Shown piece by piece: positions 1 through 13,500 of a stretch of 64,000 nt of DNA. The position numbers and the translations under genes are program-made. Every line of letters starts with the position of its first letter. Within the stretch, counting starts at the first letter, position 1. Origin of the DNA: Argentina anserina (Eukaryota; Streptophyta; Magnoliopsida; Rosales; Rosaceae); assembly GCF_933775445.1 (NCBI RefSeq), contig NW_026089464.1, positions 1-64,000 on the forward strand, written 5' to 3'. The notes beneath the pieces are model-generated. The model did not search any database. It was not told the DNA's origin and saw nothing but the letters and a program-made list of their open reading frames with translations.

Positions 1-1448
1 TTTTGCAAGTGTGGGAGTGTGTTTCTTTCAAACTGAGTATCTTTACATCGTTTGCGTATCTTTACTATTCCAATTGTGTATCTTTACATCGTTTGCGTAT
101 CTTTACTATTCCAATTGTGTATCTTTTCATTTCTCGTTTGAGTATCTTTCTGTAAGGCTTCTGATGCGAGTTTCTATTGTATTTGAGAGTTTTGCAAGTG
201 TGGGAGTGTGTTTCTTTCAAACTGAGTATCTTTACATCGTTTGCGTATCTTTACTATTCCAATTGTGTATCTTTACATCGTTTGCGTATCTTTAGTATTC
301 CAATTGTGTATCTTTTCATTTCTCGTTTGAGTATCTTTCTGTAAGGCTTTCTGATGCGAGTTTCTATTGAATTTGAGAGTTTTGCAAGTGTGGGAGTTTG
401 TTTCCTTCAAACTGAGTATCTTTACATCGTTTGCGTATGTTTACTATTCCAATTGTGTATCTTTACATCGTTTGCGTATCTTTACTATTCCAATTGTGTA
501 TCTTTTCATTTCTCGTTTGAGTATCTTTCTGTAAGGCTTCTGATGCGAGTTTCTATTGAATTTGAGAGTTTTGCAAGTGTGGGAGTGTGTTTCTTTCAAA
601 CTGAGTATCTTTCTGTAAGGCTTTCTGATGCGAGTTTCTATTGTATTTGAGAGTTTTGCAAGTGTGGGAGTGTGTTTCTTTCAAACTGAGTATCTTTACA
701 TCGTTTGCGTATCTTTACTATTCCAATTGTGTATCTTTTCATTTCTCGTTTGAGTATCTTTCTGTAAGGCTTCTGATGCGAGTTTCTATTGAATTTGAGA
801 GTTTTGCAAGTGTGGGAGTGTGTTTCTTTCAAACTGAGTATCTTTACATCGTTTGCGTATCTTTACTATTCCAATTGTGTATCTTTTCATTTCTCGTTTG
901 AGTATCTTTCTGTAAGGCTTCTGATGCGAGTTTCTATTGTATTTGATAGTTTTGCAAGTGTGGGAGTGTGTTTCTTTCAATCTGAGTATCTTTACATCGT
1001 TTGCGTATCTTTACTATTCCAATTGTGTATCTTTTCATTTCTCGTTTGAGTATCTTTCTGTAAGGCTTTCTGATGCGAGTTTCTATTGAATTTGAGAGTT
1101 TTGCAAGTGTGGGAGTGTGTTTCTTTCAAACTGAGTATCTTTACATCGTTTGCGTATCTTTACTATTCCAATTGTGTATCTTTACATCGTTTGCGTATCT
1201 TTACTATTCCAATTGTGTATCTTTTCATTTCTCGTTTGAGTATCTTTCTGTAAGGCTTCTGATGCGAGTTTCTATTGTATTTTAGAGTTTTGCAAGTGTG
1301 GGAGTGTATTTCTTTCAAACTGAGTATCTTTACATCGTTTGCGTATCTTTACTATTCCAATTGTGTATCTTTACATCGTTTGCGTATCTTTACTTTTCCA
1401 ATTGTGTATCTTTTCATTTCTCGTTTGAGTATCTTTCTGTAAGGCTTT

Positions 1449-4400
1449 CTGATGCGAGTTTCTATTGAATTTGAGAGTTTTGCAAGTGTGGGAGTGTGTT
1501 TCTTTCAAACTGAGTATCTTTACATCGTTTGCGTATCTTTACTATTCCAATTGTGTATCTTTACATCGTTTGCGTATCTTTACTATTCCAATTGTGTATC
1601 TTTTCATTTCTCGTTAGAGTATCTTTCTGTAAGGCTTCTGATGCGAGTTTCGTATTTGAGAGTTTTGCGAGTGTGGGAGTTTGTTTCCTTCAAACTGAGT
1701 ATCTTTACATCGTTTGCGTATGTTTACTATTCCAATTGTGTATCTTTACATCGTTTGCGTATCTTTACAATTCCAATTGTGTATCTTTACATCGTTTGCG
1801 TATCTTTACTATTCCAATTGTGTATCTTTTCATTTCTCGTTTGAGTATCTTTCTGTAAGGCTTCTGATGCGAGTTTCTATTGTATTTGAGAGTTTTGCAA
1901 GTGTGGGAGTGTGTTTCTTTCAAACTGAGTATCTTTACATCGTTTGCGTATCTTTACTATTCCAATTGTGTATCTTTTCATTTCTGGTTTGAGTATCTTT
2001 CTGTAAGGCTTCTGATGCAAGTTTCTATTGTACTTGAGAGTTTTGCAAGTGTGGGAGTGTGTTTCTTTCAATCTGAGTATCTTTACATCGTTTGCGTATC
2101 TTTACTATTCCAATTGTGTATCTTTTCATTTCTCGTTTGAGTATCTTTCTGTAAGGCTTTCTGATGCGTGTTTCTATTGAATTTGAGAGTTTTGCAAGTG
2201 TGGGAGTGTGTTTCTTTCAAACTGAGTATCTTTACATCGTTTGCGTATCTTTACTATTCCAATTGTGTATCTTTACATCGTTTGCGTATCTTTACTATTC
2301 CAATTGTGTATCTTTTCATTTCTCGTTTGAGTATCTTTCTGTAAGGCTTTCTGATGCGAGTTTCTATTGAATTTGAGAGTTTTGCAAGTGTGGGAGTGTG
2401 TTTCCTTCAAACTGAGTATCTTTACATCGTTTGCGTATGTTTACTATTCCAATTGTGTATCTTTACATCGTTTGCGTATCTTTACTATTCCAATTGTGTA
2501 TCTTTTCATTTCTCGTTTGAGTATCTTTCTGTACGGCTTCTGATGCGAGTTTCTATTGTATTTGAGAGTTTTGCAAGTGTGGGAGTGTGTTTCTTTCAAA
2601 CTGAGTATCTTTACATCGTTTGCGTATCTTTACTATTCCAATTGTGTATCTTTTCATTTCTCGTTTGAGTATCTTTCTGTAAGGCTTCTGATGCGAGTTT
2701 CTATTGTATTTGATAGTTTTGCAAGTGTGGGAGTGTGTTTCTTTCAATCTGAGTATCTTTACATCGTTTGCGTATCTTTACTATTCCAATTGTGTATCTT
2801 TTCATTTCTCGTTTGAGTATCTTTCTGTAAGGCTTTCTGATGCGAGTTTCTATTGAATTTGAGAGTTTTGCAAGTGTGGGAGTTTGTTTCCTTCAAACTG
2901 AGTATCTTTACATCGTTTGCGTATGTTTACTATTCCAATTGTGTATCTTTACATCGTTTGCGTATCTTTACTAGTCCAATTGTGTATCTTTTCATTTCTC
3001 GTTTGAGTATCTTTCTGTAAGGCTTCTGATGCGAGTTTCGTATTTGAGAGTTTTGCAAGTGTGGGAGTGTGTTTCTTTCAAACTGAGTATCTTTACATCG
3101 TTTGCATATCTTTACTATTCCAATTGTGTATCTTTACATCGTTTGCGTATCTTTACTATTCCAATTGTGTATCTTTTCATTTCTCGTTTGAGTATCTTTC
3201 TGTAAGGCTTCTGATGTGAGTTTCTATTGTATTTGAGAGTTTTGCAAGTGTGGGAGTGTGTTTCTTTCAAACTGAGTATCTTTACATCGTTTGCGTATCT
3301 TTACTATTCCAATTGTGTATCTTTTCATTTCTCGTCTGAGTATCTTTCTGTAAGGCTTTCTGATGCGAGTTTCTATTGAATTTGAGAGTTTTGCAAGTGT
3401 GGGAGTGTGTTTCTTTCAAACTGAGTATCTTTACATCGTTTGCGTATCTTTACTATTCCAATTGTGTATCTTTACATCGTTTGCGTATCTTTACTATTCC
3501 AATTGTGTATCTTTTCATTTCTCGTTTGAGTATCTTTCTGTAAGGCTTTCTGATGCGAGTTTCTATTGAATTTGAGAGTTTTGCAAGTGTGGGAGTGTGT
3601 TTCCTTCTAACTGAGTATCTTTACATCGTTTGCGTATCTTTACTATTCCAATTGTGTATCTTTACATCGTTTGCGTATCTTTACTATTCCAATTGTGTAT
3701 CTTTTCATTTCTCGTTTGAGTATCTTTCTGTAAGGCTTTCTGATGCGAGTTTCTATTGAATTTGAGAGTTTTGCAAGTGTGGGAGTGTGTTTCTTTCAAA
3801 CTGAGTATCTTTACATCGTTTGCGTATCTTTACTATTCCAATTGTGTATCTTTACATCGTTTGCGTATCTTTACTATTCCAATTGTGTATCTTTTCATTT
3901 CTCGTTTGAGTATCTTTCTGTAAGGCTTCTGATGCGAGTTTCGTATTTGAGAGTTTTGCGAGTGTGGGAGTTTGTTTCCTTCAAACTGAGTATCTTTACA
4001 TCGTTTGCGTATCTTTACTATTCCAATTGTGTATCTTTACATCGTTTGCGTATCTTTACAATTCCAATTGTGTATCTTTACATCGTTTGCGTATCTTTAC
4101 TATTCCAATTGTGTATCTTTTCATTTCTCGTTTGAGTATCTTTCTGTAAGGCTTCTGATGCGAGTTTCTATTGTATTTGAGAGTTTTGCAAGTGTGGGAG
4201 TGTGTTTCTTTCAAACTGAGTATCTTTACATCGTTTGCGTATCTTTACTATTCCAATTGTGTATCTTTTCATTTCTGGTTTGAGTATCTTTCTGTAAGGC
4301 TTCTGATGCAAGTTTCTATTGTACTTGAGAGTTTTGCAAGTGTGGGAGTGTGTTTCTTTCAATCTGAGTATCTTTACATCGTTTGCGTATCTTTACTATT

Positions 4401-5840
4401 CCAATTGTGTATCTTTTCATTTCTCGTTTGAGTATCTTTCTGTAAGGCTTTCTGATGCGTGTTTCTATTGAATTTGAGAGTTTTGCAAGTGTGGGAGTGT
4501 GTTTCTTTCAAACTGAGTATCTTTACATCGTTTGCGTATCTTTACTATTCCAATTGTGTATCTTTACATCGTTTGCGTATCTTTACTATTCCAATTGTGT
4601 ATCTTTTCATTTCTCGTTTGAGTATCTTTCTGTAATGCTTTCTGATGCGAGTTTCTATTGAATTTGAGAGTTTTGCAAGTGTGGGAGTGTGTTTCCTTCA
4701 AACTGAGTATCTTTACATCGTTTGCGTATGTTTACTATTCCAATTGTGTATCTTTACATCGTTTGCGTATCTTTACTATTCCAATTGTGTATCTTTTCAT
4801 TTCTCGTTTGAGTATCTTTCTGTACGGCTTCTGATGCGAGTTTCTATTGTATTTGAGAGTTTTGCAAGTGTGGGAGTGTGTTTCTTTCAAACTGAGTATC
4901 TTTACATCGTTTGCGTATCTTTACTATTCCAATTGTGTATCTTTTCATTTCTCGTTTGAGTATCTTTCTGTAAGGCTTCTGATGCGAGTTTCTATTGTAT
5001 TTGATAGTTTTGCAAGTGTGGGAGTGTGTTTCTTTCAATCTGAGTATCTTTACATCGTTTGCGTATCTTTACTATTCCAATTGTGTATCTTTTCATTTCT
5101 CGTTTGAGTATCTTTCTGTAAGGCTTTCTGATGCGAGTTTCTATTGAATTTGAGAGTTTTGCAAGTGTGGGAGTTTGTTTCCTTCAAACTGAGTATCTTT
5201 ACATCGTTTGCGTATGTTTACTATTCCAATTGTGTATCTTTACATCGTTTGCGTATCTTTACTAGTCCAATTGTGTATCTTTTCATTTCTCGTTTGAGTA
5301 TCTTTCTGTAAGGCTTCTGATGCGAGTTTCGTATTTGAGAGTTTTGCAAGTGTGGGAGTGTGTTTCTTTCAAACTGAGTATCTTTACATCGTTTGCATAT
5401 CTTTACTATTCCAATTGTGTATCTTTACATCGTTTGCGTATCTTTACTATTCCAATTGTGTATCTTTTCATTTCTCGTTTGAGTATCTTTCTGTAAGGCT
5501 TCTGATGTGAGTTTCTATTGTATTTGAGAGTTTTGCAAGTGTGGGAGTGTGTTTCTTTCAAACTGAGTATCTTTACATCGTTTGCGTATCTTTACTATTC
5601 CAATTGTGTATCTTTTCATTTCTCGTCTGAGTATCTTTCTGTAAGGCTTTCTGATGCGAGTTTCTATTGAATTTGAGAGTTTTGCAAGTGTGGGAGTGTG
5701 TTTCTTTCAAACTGAGTATCTTTACATCGTTTGCGTATCTTTACTATTCCAATTGTGTATCTTTACATCGTTTGCGTATCTTTACTATTCCAATTGTGTA
5801 TCTTTTCATTTCTCGTTTGAGTATCTTTCTGTAAGGCTTT
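1449..5840 (+). repeat. Higher-order repeat, 2291-bp period
   Basis: The same ordered series of variant monomers recurs 2291 bp downstream: monomers near 1449, 1877, 2161, 2351, 2553 and 3360 match those near 3740, 4168, 4452, 4642, 4844 and 5651. Shared private variants include CTGGTTTGAG (1984 and 4275), TACTTGAGAG and TAGTCCAATT. The second copy departs from the first after about 5840, where a 4-bp deletion occurs near 5930. This is about 1.9 copies, consistent with a recent block duplication by unequal exchange. Confidence 0.85.
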
Positions 5841-7419
5841 CTGATGCGAGTTTCTATTGAATTTGAGAGTTTTGCAAGTGTGGGAGTGTGTTTCCTTCAA
5901 ACTGAGTATCTTTACATCGTTTGCGTATGTTATTCCAATTGTGTATCTTTACATCGTTTGCGTATCTTTACTATTCCAATTGTGTATCTTTTCATTTCTC
6001 GTTTGAGTATCTTTCTGTACGGCTTCTGATGCGAGTTTCTATTGTATTTGAGAGTTTTGCAAGTGTGGGAGTGTGTTTCTTTCAAACTGAGTATCTTTAC
6101 ATCGTTTGCGTATCTTTACTATTCCAATTGTGTATCTTTTCATTTCTCGTTTGAGTATCTTTCTGTAAGGCTTTCTGATGCGAGTTTCTATTGAATTTGA
6201 GAGTTTTGCAAGTGTGGGAGTTTGTTTCCTTCAAACTGAGTATCTTTACATCGTTTGCGTATGTTTACTATTCCAATTGTGTATCTTTACATCGTTTGCG
6301 TATCTTTACTAGTCCAATTGTGTATCTTTTCATTTCTCGTCTGAGTATCTTTCTGTAAGGCTTTCTGATGCGAGTTTCTATTGAATTTGAGAGTTTTGCA
6401 AGTGTGGGAGTGTGTTTCTTTCAAACTGAGTATCTTTACATCGTTTGCGTATCTTTACTATTCCAATTGTGTATCTTTACATCGTTTGCGTATCTTTACT
6501 ATTCCAATTGTGTATCTTTTCATTTCTCGTTTGAGTATCTTTCTGTAAGGCTTTCTGATGCGAGTTTCTATTGAATTTGAGAGTTTTGCAAGTGTGGGAG
6601 TGTGTTTCCTTCAAACTGAGTATCTTTACATCGTTTGCGTATGTTTACTATTCCAATTGTGTATCTTTACATCGTTTGCGTATCTTTACTATTCCAATTG
6701 TGTATCTTTTCATTTCTCGTTTGAGTATCTTTCTGTACGGCTTCTGATGCGAGTTTCTATTGTATTTGAGAGTTTTGCAAGTGTGGGAGTGTGTTTCTTT
6801 CAAACTGAGTATCTTTACATCGTTTGCGTATCTTTACTATTCCAATTGTGTATCTTTTCATTTCTCGTTTGAGTATCTTTCTGTAAGGCTTCTGATGCGA
6901 GTTTCTATTGTATTTGATAGTTTTGCAAGTGTGGGAGTGTGTTTCTTTCAAACTGAGTATCTTTACATCGTTTGCGTATCTTTACTATTCCAATTGTGTA
7001 TCTTTTCATTTCTCGTCTGAGTATCTTTCTGTAAGGCTTTCTGATGCGAGTTTCTATTGAATTTGAGAGTTTTGCAAGTGTGGGAGTGTGTTTCTTTCAA
7101 ACTGAGTATCTTTACATCGTTTGCGTATCTTTACTATTCCAATTGTGTATCTTTACATCGTTTGCGTATCTTTACTATTCCAATTGTGTATTTTTTCATT
7201 TCTCGTTTGAGTATCTTTCTGTAAGGCTTTCTGATGCGAGTTTCTATTGAATTTGAGTGTTTTGCAAGTGTGGGAGTGTGTTTCCTTCAAACTGAGTATC
7301 TTTACATCGTTTGCGTATGTTTACTATTCCAATTATGTATCTTTACATCGTTTGCGTATCTTTACTATTCCAATTGTGTATCTTTTCATTTCTCGTTTGA
7401 GTATCTTTCTGTACGGCTT

Positions 7420-7548
7420 CTGATGCGAGTTTCTATTGTATTTGAGAGTTTTGCAAGTGTGGGAGTGTGTTTCTTTCAAACTGAGTATCTTTACTATTCC
7501 AATTGTGTATCTTTTCATTTCTCGTTTGAGTATCTTTCTGTAAGGCTT
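7420..7548 (+). repeat. Shortened 129-bp satellite monomer
   Basis: This monomer lacks exactly 19 bp. After CTGAG it runs straight into TATCTTTACTATTCC, so one TATCTTT-to-TATCTTT interval has been lost. It is the reciprocal type of the 168-bp monomers near 45557 and 46589, which gain the same 19 bp. Confidence 0.85.
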
Positions 7549-8265
7549 CTGATGCGAGTTTCTATTGTATTTGATAGTTTTGCAAGTGTGGGAGTGTGTT
7601 TCTTTCAATCTGAGTATCTTTACATCGTTTGCGTATCTTTACTATTCCAATTGTGTATCTTTTCATTTCTCGTTTGAGTATCTTTCTGTAAGGCTTTCTG
7701 ATGCGAGTTTCTATTGAATTTGAAAGTTTTGCAAGTGTGGGAGTGTGTTTCTTTCAAACTGAGTATCTTTACATCGTTTGCGTATCTTTACTATTCCAAT
7801 TGTGTATCTTTACATCGTTTGCGTATCTTTACTATTCCAATTGTGTATCTTTTCATTTCTCGTTTGAGTATCTTTCTGTAAGGCTTCTGATGCGAGTTTC
7901 TATTGTATTTGAGAGTTTTGCAAGTGTGGGAGTGTGTTTCTTTCAAACTGAGTATCTTTACATCGTTTGCGTATCTTTACTATTCCAATTGTGTATCTTT
8001 ACATCGTTTGCGTATCTTTACTATTCCAATTGTGTATCTTTTCATTTCTCGTTTGAGTATCTTTCTGTAAGGCTTCTGATGCGAGTTTCTATTGTATTTG
8101 AGAGTTTTGCAAGTGTGGGAGTGTGTTTCTTTCAAACTGAGTATCTTTACATCGTTTGCGTATCTTTACTATTCCAATTGTGTATCTTTACATCGTTTGC
8201 GTATCTTTACTATTCCAATTGTGTATCTTTTCATTTCTCGTTTGAGTATCTTTCTGTAAGGCTTT

Positions 8266-10959
8266 CTGATGCGAGTTTCTATTGAATTTGAGAGTTTTGC
8301 AAGTGTGGGAGTTTGTTTCCTTCAAACTGAGTATCTTTACATCGTTTGCGTATGTTTACTATTCCAATTGTGTATCTTTACATCGTTTGCGTATCTTTAC
8401 TAGTCCAATTGTGTATCTTTTCATTTCTCGTTTGAGTATCTTTCTGTAAGGCTTCTGATGCGAGTTTCGTATTTGAGAGTTTTGCAAGTGTGGGAGTGTG
8501 TTTCTTTCAAACTGAGTATCTTTACATCGTTTGCATATCTTTACAATTCCAATTGTGTATCTTTACATCGTTTGCGTATCTTTACTATTCCAATTGTGTA
8601 TCTTTTCATTTCTCGTTTGAGTATCTTTCTGTAAGGCTTCTGATGCGAGTTTCTATTGTATTTGAGAGTTTTGCAAGTGTGGGAGTGTGTTTCTTTCAAA
8701 CTGAGTATCTTTACATCGTTTGCGTATCTTTACTATTCCAATTGTGTATCTTTTCATTTCTCGTTTGAGTATCTTTCTGTAAGGCTTCTGATGCGAGTTT
8801 CTATTGTACTTGAGAGTTTTGCAAGTGTGGGAGTGTGTTTCTTTCAATCTGAGTATCTTTACATCGTTTGTGTATCTTTACTATTCCAATTGTGTATCTT
8901 TTCATTTCTCGTTTGAGTATCTTTCTGTAAGGCTTTCTGATGCGAGTTTCTATTGAATTTGAGAGTTTTGCAAGTGTGGGAGTGTGTTTCTTTCAAACTG
9001 AGTATCTTTACATCGTTTGCGTATCTTTACTATTCCAATTGTGTATCTTTACATCGTTTGCGTATCTTTACTATTCCAATTGTGTATCTTTTCATTTCTC
9101 GTTTGAGTATCTTTCTGTAAGGCTTTCTGATGCGAGTTTCTATTGAATTTGAGAGTTTTGCAAGTGTGGGAGTGTGTTTCCTTCAAACTGAGTATCTTTA
9201 CATCGTTTGCGTATGTTTACTATTCCAATTGTGTATCTTTACATCGTTTGCGTATCTTTACTATTCCAATTGTGTATCTTTTCATTTCTCGTTTGAGTAT
9301 CTTTCTGTAAGGCTTCTGATGCGAGTTTCTATTGTATTTGAGAGTTTTGCAAGTGTGGGAGTGTGTTTCTTTCAAACTGAGTATCTTTACATCGTTTGCG
9401 TATCTTTACTATTCCAATTGTGTATCTTTTCATTTCTCGTTTGAGTATCTTTCTGTAAGCCTTCTGATGCGAGATTCTATTGTATTTGATAGTTTTGCAA
9501 GTGTGGGAGTGTGTTTCTTTCAATCTGAGTATCTTTACATCGTTTGCGTATCTTTACTATTCCAATTGTGTATCTTTTCATTTCTCGTTTGAGTATCTTT
9601 CTGTAAGGCTTTCTGATGCGAGTTTCTATTGAATTTGAGAGTTTTGCAAGTGTGGGAGTTTGTTTCCTTCAAACTGAGTATCTTTACATCGTTTGCGTAT
9701 GTTTACTATTCCAATTGTGTATCTTTACATCGTTTGCGTATCTTTACTAGTCCAATTGTGTATCTTTTCATTTCTCGTTTGAGTATCTTTCTGTAAGGCT
9801 TCTGATGCGAGTTTCGTATTTGAGAGTTTTGCAAGTGTGGGAGTGTGTTTCTTTCAAACTGAGTATCTTTACATCGTTTGCATATCTTTACTATTCCAAT
9901 TGTGTATCTTTACATCGTTTGCGTATCTTTACTATTCCAATTGTGTATCTTTTCATTTCTCGTTTGAGTATCTTTCTGTAAGGCTTCTGATGCGAGTTTC
10001 TATTGTATTTGAGAGTTTTGCAAGTGTGGGAGTGTGTTTCTTTCAAACTGAGTATCTTTACATCGTTTGCGTATCTTTACTATTCCAATTGTGTATCTTT
10101 TCATTTCTTGTTTGAGTATCTTTCTGTAAGGCTTCTGATGCAAGTTTCTATTGTACTTGAGAGTTTTGCAAGTGTAGGAGTGTGTTTCTTTCAATCTGAG
10201 TATCTTTACATCGTTTGCGTATCTTTACTATTCCAATTGTGTATCTTTTCATTTCTCGTTTGAGTATCTTTCTGTAAGGCTTTCTGATGCGAGTTTCTAT
10301 TGAATTTGAGAGTTTTGCAAGTGTGGGAGTGTGTTTCTTTCAAACTGAGTATCTTTACATCGTTTGCGTATCTTTACTATTCCAATTGTGTATCTTTACA
10401 TCGTTTGCGTATCTTTACTATTCCAATTGTGTATCTTTTCATTGCTCGTTTGAGTATCTTTCTGTAAGGCTTTCTGATGCGAGTTTCTATTGAATTTGAG
10501 AGTTTTGCAAGTGTGGGAGTGTGTTTCCTTCAAACTGAGTATCTTTACATCGTTTGCGTATGTTTACTATTCCAATTGTGTATCTTTACATCGTTTGCGT
10601 ATCTTTACTATTCCAATTGTGTATCTTTTCATTTCTCGTTTGAGTATCTTTCTGTACGGCTTCTGATGCGAGTTTCTATTGTATTTGAGAGTTTTGCAAG
10701 TGTGGGAGTGTGTTTCTTTCAAACTGAGTATCTTTACATCGTTTGCGTATCTTTACTATTCCAATTGTGTATCTTTTCATTTCTCGTTTGAGTATCTTTC
10801 TGTAAGGCTTCTGATGCGAGTTTCTATTGTATTTGATAGTTTTGCAAGTGTGGGAGTGTGTTTCTTTCAATCTGAGTATCTTTACATCGTTTGCGTATCT
10901 TTACTATTCCAATTGTGTATCTTTTCATTTCTCGTTTGAGTATCTTTCTGTAAGGCTTT
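8266..10959 (+). repeat. Higher-order repeat, 1347-bp period, two copies
   Basis: Two successive copies, 8266-9612 and 9613-10959, carry the same ordered variant monomers: GTTTGTTTCC plus TAGTCC, then GCATAT, then TACTTGAGAG, then TTTGATAGTT. The copies differ at only a few sites (for example CTCGTTT versus CTTGTTT near 10108). After 10959 the order changes. Confidence 0.8.
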
Positions 10960-11169
10960 CTGATGCGAGTTTCTATTGAATTTGAGAGTTTTGCAAGTGT
11001 GGGAGTGTGTTTCTTTCAAACTGAGTATCTTTACATCGTTTGCGTATCTTTACTATTCCAATTGTGTATCTTTACATCGTTTGCGTATCTTTACTATTCC
11101 AATTGTGTATCTTTTCATTTCTCGTTTGAGTATCTTTCTGTAAGGCTTCTGATGCGAGTTTCTATTGTA

Positions 11170-13500
11170 TTTGAGAGTTTTGCAAGTGTGGGAGTGTGTT
11201 TCTTTCAAACTGAGTATCTTTACATCGTTTGCGTATCTTTACTATTCCAATTGTGTATCTTTACATCGTTTGCGTATCTTTACTATTCCAATTGTGTATC
11301 TTTTCATTTCTCGTTTGAGTATCTTTCTGTAAGGCTTCTGATGCAAGTTTCGTATTTGAGAGTTTTGCAAGTGTGGGAGTGTGTTTCTTTCAAACTGAGT
11401 ATCTTTACATCGTTTGCGTATCTTTACTATTCCAATTGTGTATCTTTTCATTTCTTGTTTGAGTATCTTTCTGTAAGGCTTTCTGATGCGAGTTTCTATT
11501 GTATTTGAGAGTTTTGCAAGTGTGGGAGTGTGTTTCTTTCAAACTGAGTATCTTTACATCGTTTGCGTATCTTTACTATTCCAATTGTGTATCTTTTTAT
11601 TTCTCGTTTGAGTATCTTTCTGTAAGGCTTCTGATGCGAGTTTCTATTGTATTTGAGAGTTTTGCAAGTGTGGGAGTGTGTTTCTTTCAAACTGAGTATC
11701 TTTACATCGTTTGCGTATCTTTACTATTCTAATTGTGTATCTTTACATCGTTTGCGTATCTTTACTATTCCAATTGTGTATCTTTTCATTTCTCGTTTGA
11801 GTATCTTTCTGTAAGGCTTTCTGATGCGAGTTTCTATTGAATTTGATAGTTTTGCAAGTGTGGGAGTGTGTTTCCTTCAAACTGAGTATCTTTACATCGT
11901 TTGCGTATGTTTACTATTCCAATTGTGTATCTTTACATCGTTTGCGTATCTTTACTATTCCAATTGTGTATCTTTTCATTTCTCGTTTGAGTATCTTTCT
12001 GTACGGCTTCTGATGCGAGTTTCTATTGTATTTGAGAGTTTTGCAAGTGTGGGAGTGTGTTTCTTTCAAACTGAGTATCTTTACATCGTTTGCGTATCTT
12101 TACTATTCCAATTGTGTATCTTTTCATTTCTCGTTTGAGTATCTTTCTGTAAGGCTTCTGATGCGAGTTTCTATTGTATTTGATAGTTTTGCAAGTGTGG
12201 GAGTGTGTTTCTTTCAATCTGAGTATCTTTACATCGTTTGCGTATCTTTACTATTCCAATTGTGTATCTTTTCATTTCTCGTTTGAGTATCTTTCTGTAA
12301 GGCTTTCTGATGCGAGTTTCTATTGAATTTGAGAGTTTTGCAAGTGTGGGAGTGTGTTTCCTTCAAACTGAGTATCTTTACATCGTTTGCGTATGTTTAC
12401 TATTCCAATTGTGTATCTTTACATCGTTTGCGTATCTTTACTATTCCAATTGTGTATCTTTTCATTTCTCGTTTGAGTATCTTTCTGTACGGCTTCTGAT
12501 GCGAGTTTCGTATTTGAGAGTTTTGCAAGTGTGGGAGTGTGTTTCTTTCAAACTGAGTATCTTTACATCGTTTGCGTATCTTTACTATTCCAATTGTGTA
12601 TCTTTACATCGTTTACGTATCTTTACTATTCCAATTGTGTATCTTTTCATTTCTCGTTTGAGTATCTTTCTGTAAGGCTTCTGATGCGAGTTTCGTATTT
12701 GAGAGTTTTGCAAGTGTGGGAGTGTGTTTCTTTCAAACTGAGTATCTTTACATCGTTTGCGTATCTTTACTATTCCAATTGTGTATCTTTTCATTTCTTG
12801 TTTGAGTATCTTTCTGTAAGGCTTTCTGATGCGAGTTTCTATTGTATTTGAGAGTTTTGCAAGTGTGGGAGTGTGTTTCTTTCAAACTGAGTATCTTTAC
12901 ATCGTTTGCGTATCTTTACTATTCCAATTGTGTATCTTTTTATTTCTCGTTTGAGTATCTTTCTGTAAGGCTTCTGATGCGAGTTTCTATTGTATTTGAG
13001 AGTTTTGCAAGTGTGGGAGTGTGTTTCTTTCAAACTGAGTATCTTTACATCGTTTGCGTATCTTTACTATTCTAATTGTGTATCTTTACATCGTTTGCGT
13101 ATCTTTACTATTCCAATTGTGTATCTTTTCATTTCTCGTTTGAGTATCTTTCTGTAAGGCTTTCTGATGCGAGTTTCTATTGAATTTGAGAGTTTTGCAA
13201 GTGTGGGAGTGTGTTTCCTTCAAACTGAGTATCTTTACATCGTTTGCGTATGTTTACTATTCCAATTGTGTATCTTTACATCGTTTGCGTATCTTTACTA
13301 TTCCAATTGTGTATCTTTTCATTTCTCGTTTGAGTATCTTTCTGTACGGCTTCTGATGCGAGTTTCTATTGTATTTGAGAGTTTTGCAAGTGTGGGAGTG
13401 TGTTTCTTTCAAACTGAGTATCTTTACATCGTTTGCGTATCTTTACTATTCCAATTGTGTATCTTTTCATTTCTCGTTTGAGTATCTTTCTGTAAGGCTT
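11170..13500 (+). repeat. Higher-order repeat, 1343-bp period
   Basis: The segment from about 11170 to 12157 recurs from about 12513 to 13500. Both copies share CTTGTTTGAG, TATCTTTTTATTT and TATTCTAATTG variants in the same order. Edges are approximate because neighbouring monomers are themselves similar. Confidence 0.7.

Noticed and set aside
638..832. Recurrent 64-codon frames on the - strand across the array
   Set aside because: They are the antisense of the same monomers and recur wherever the repeat does. Nothing indicates a protein.
7701..8285. Long open frames inside the satellite, such as 194 codons here and 260 codons at 44228-45010, with repeated F/L/C/Y-rich peptides
   Set aside because: They appear wherever several 189-bp (63-codon) monomers follow one another, because that length preserves frame and the T-rich repeat lacks stops there. 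They shift or stop with each 148-bp monomer, show no conserved start and look like translated satellite.
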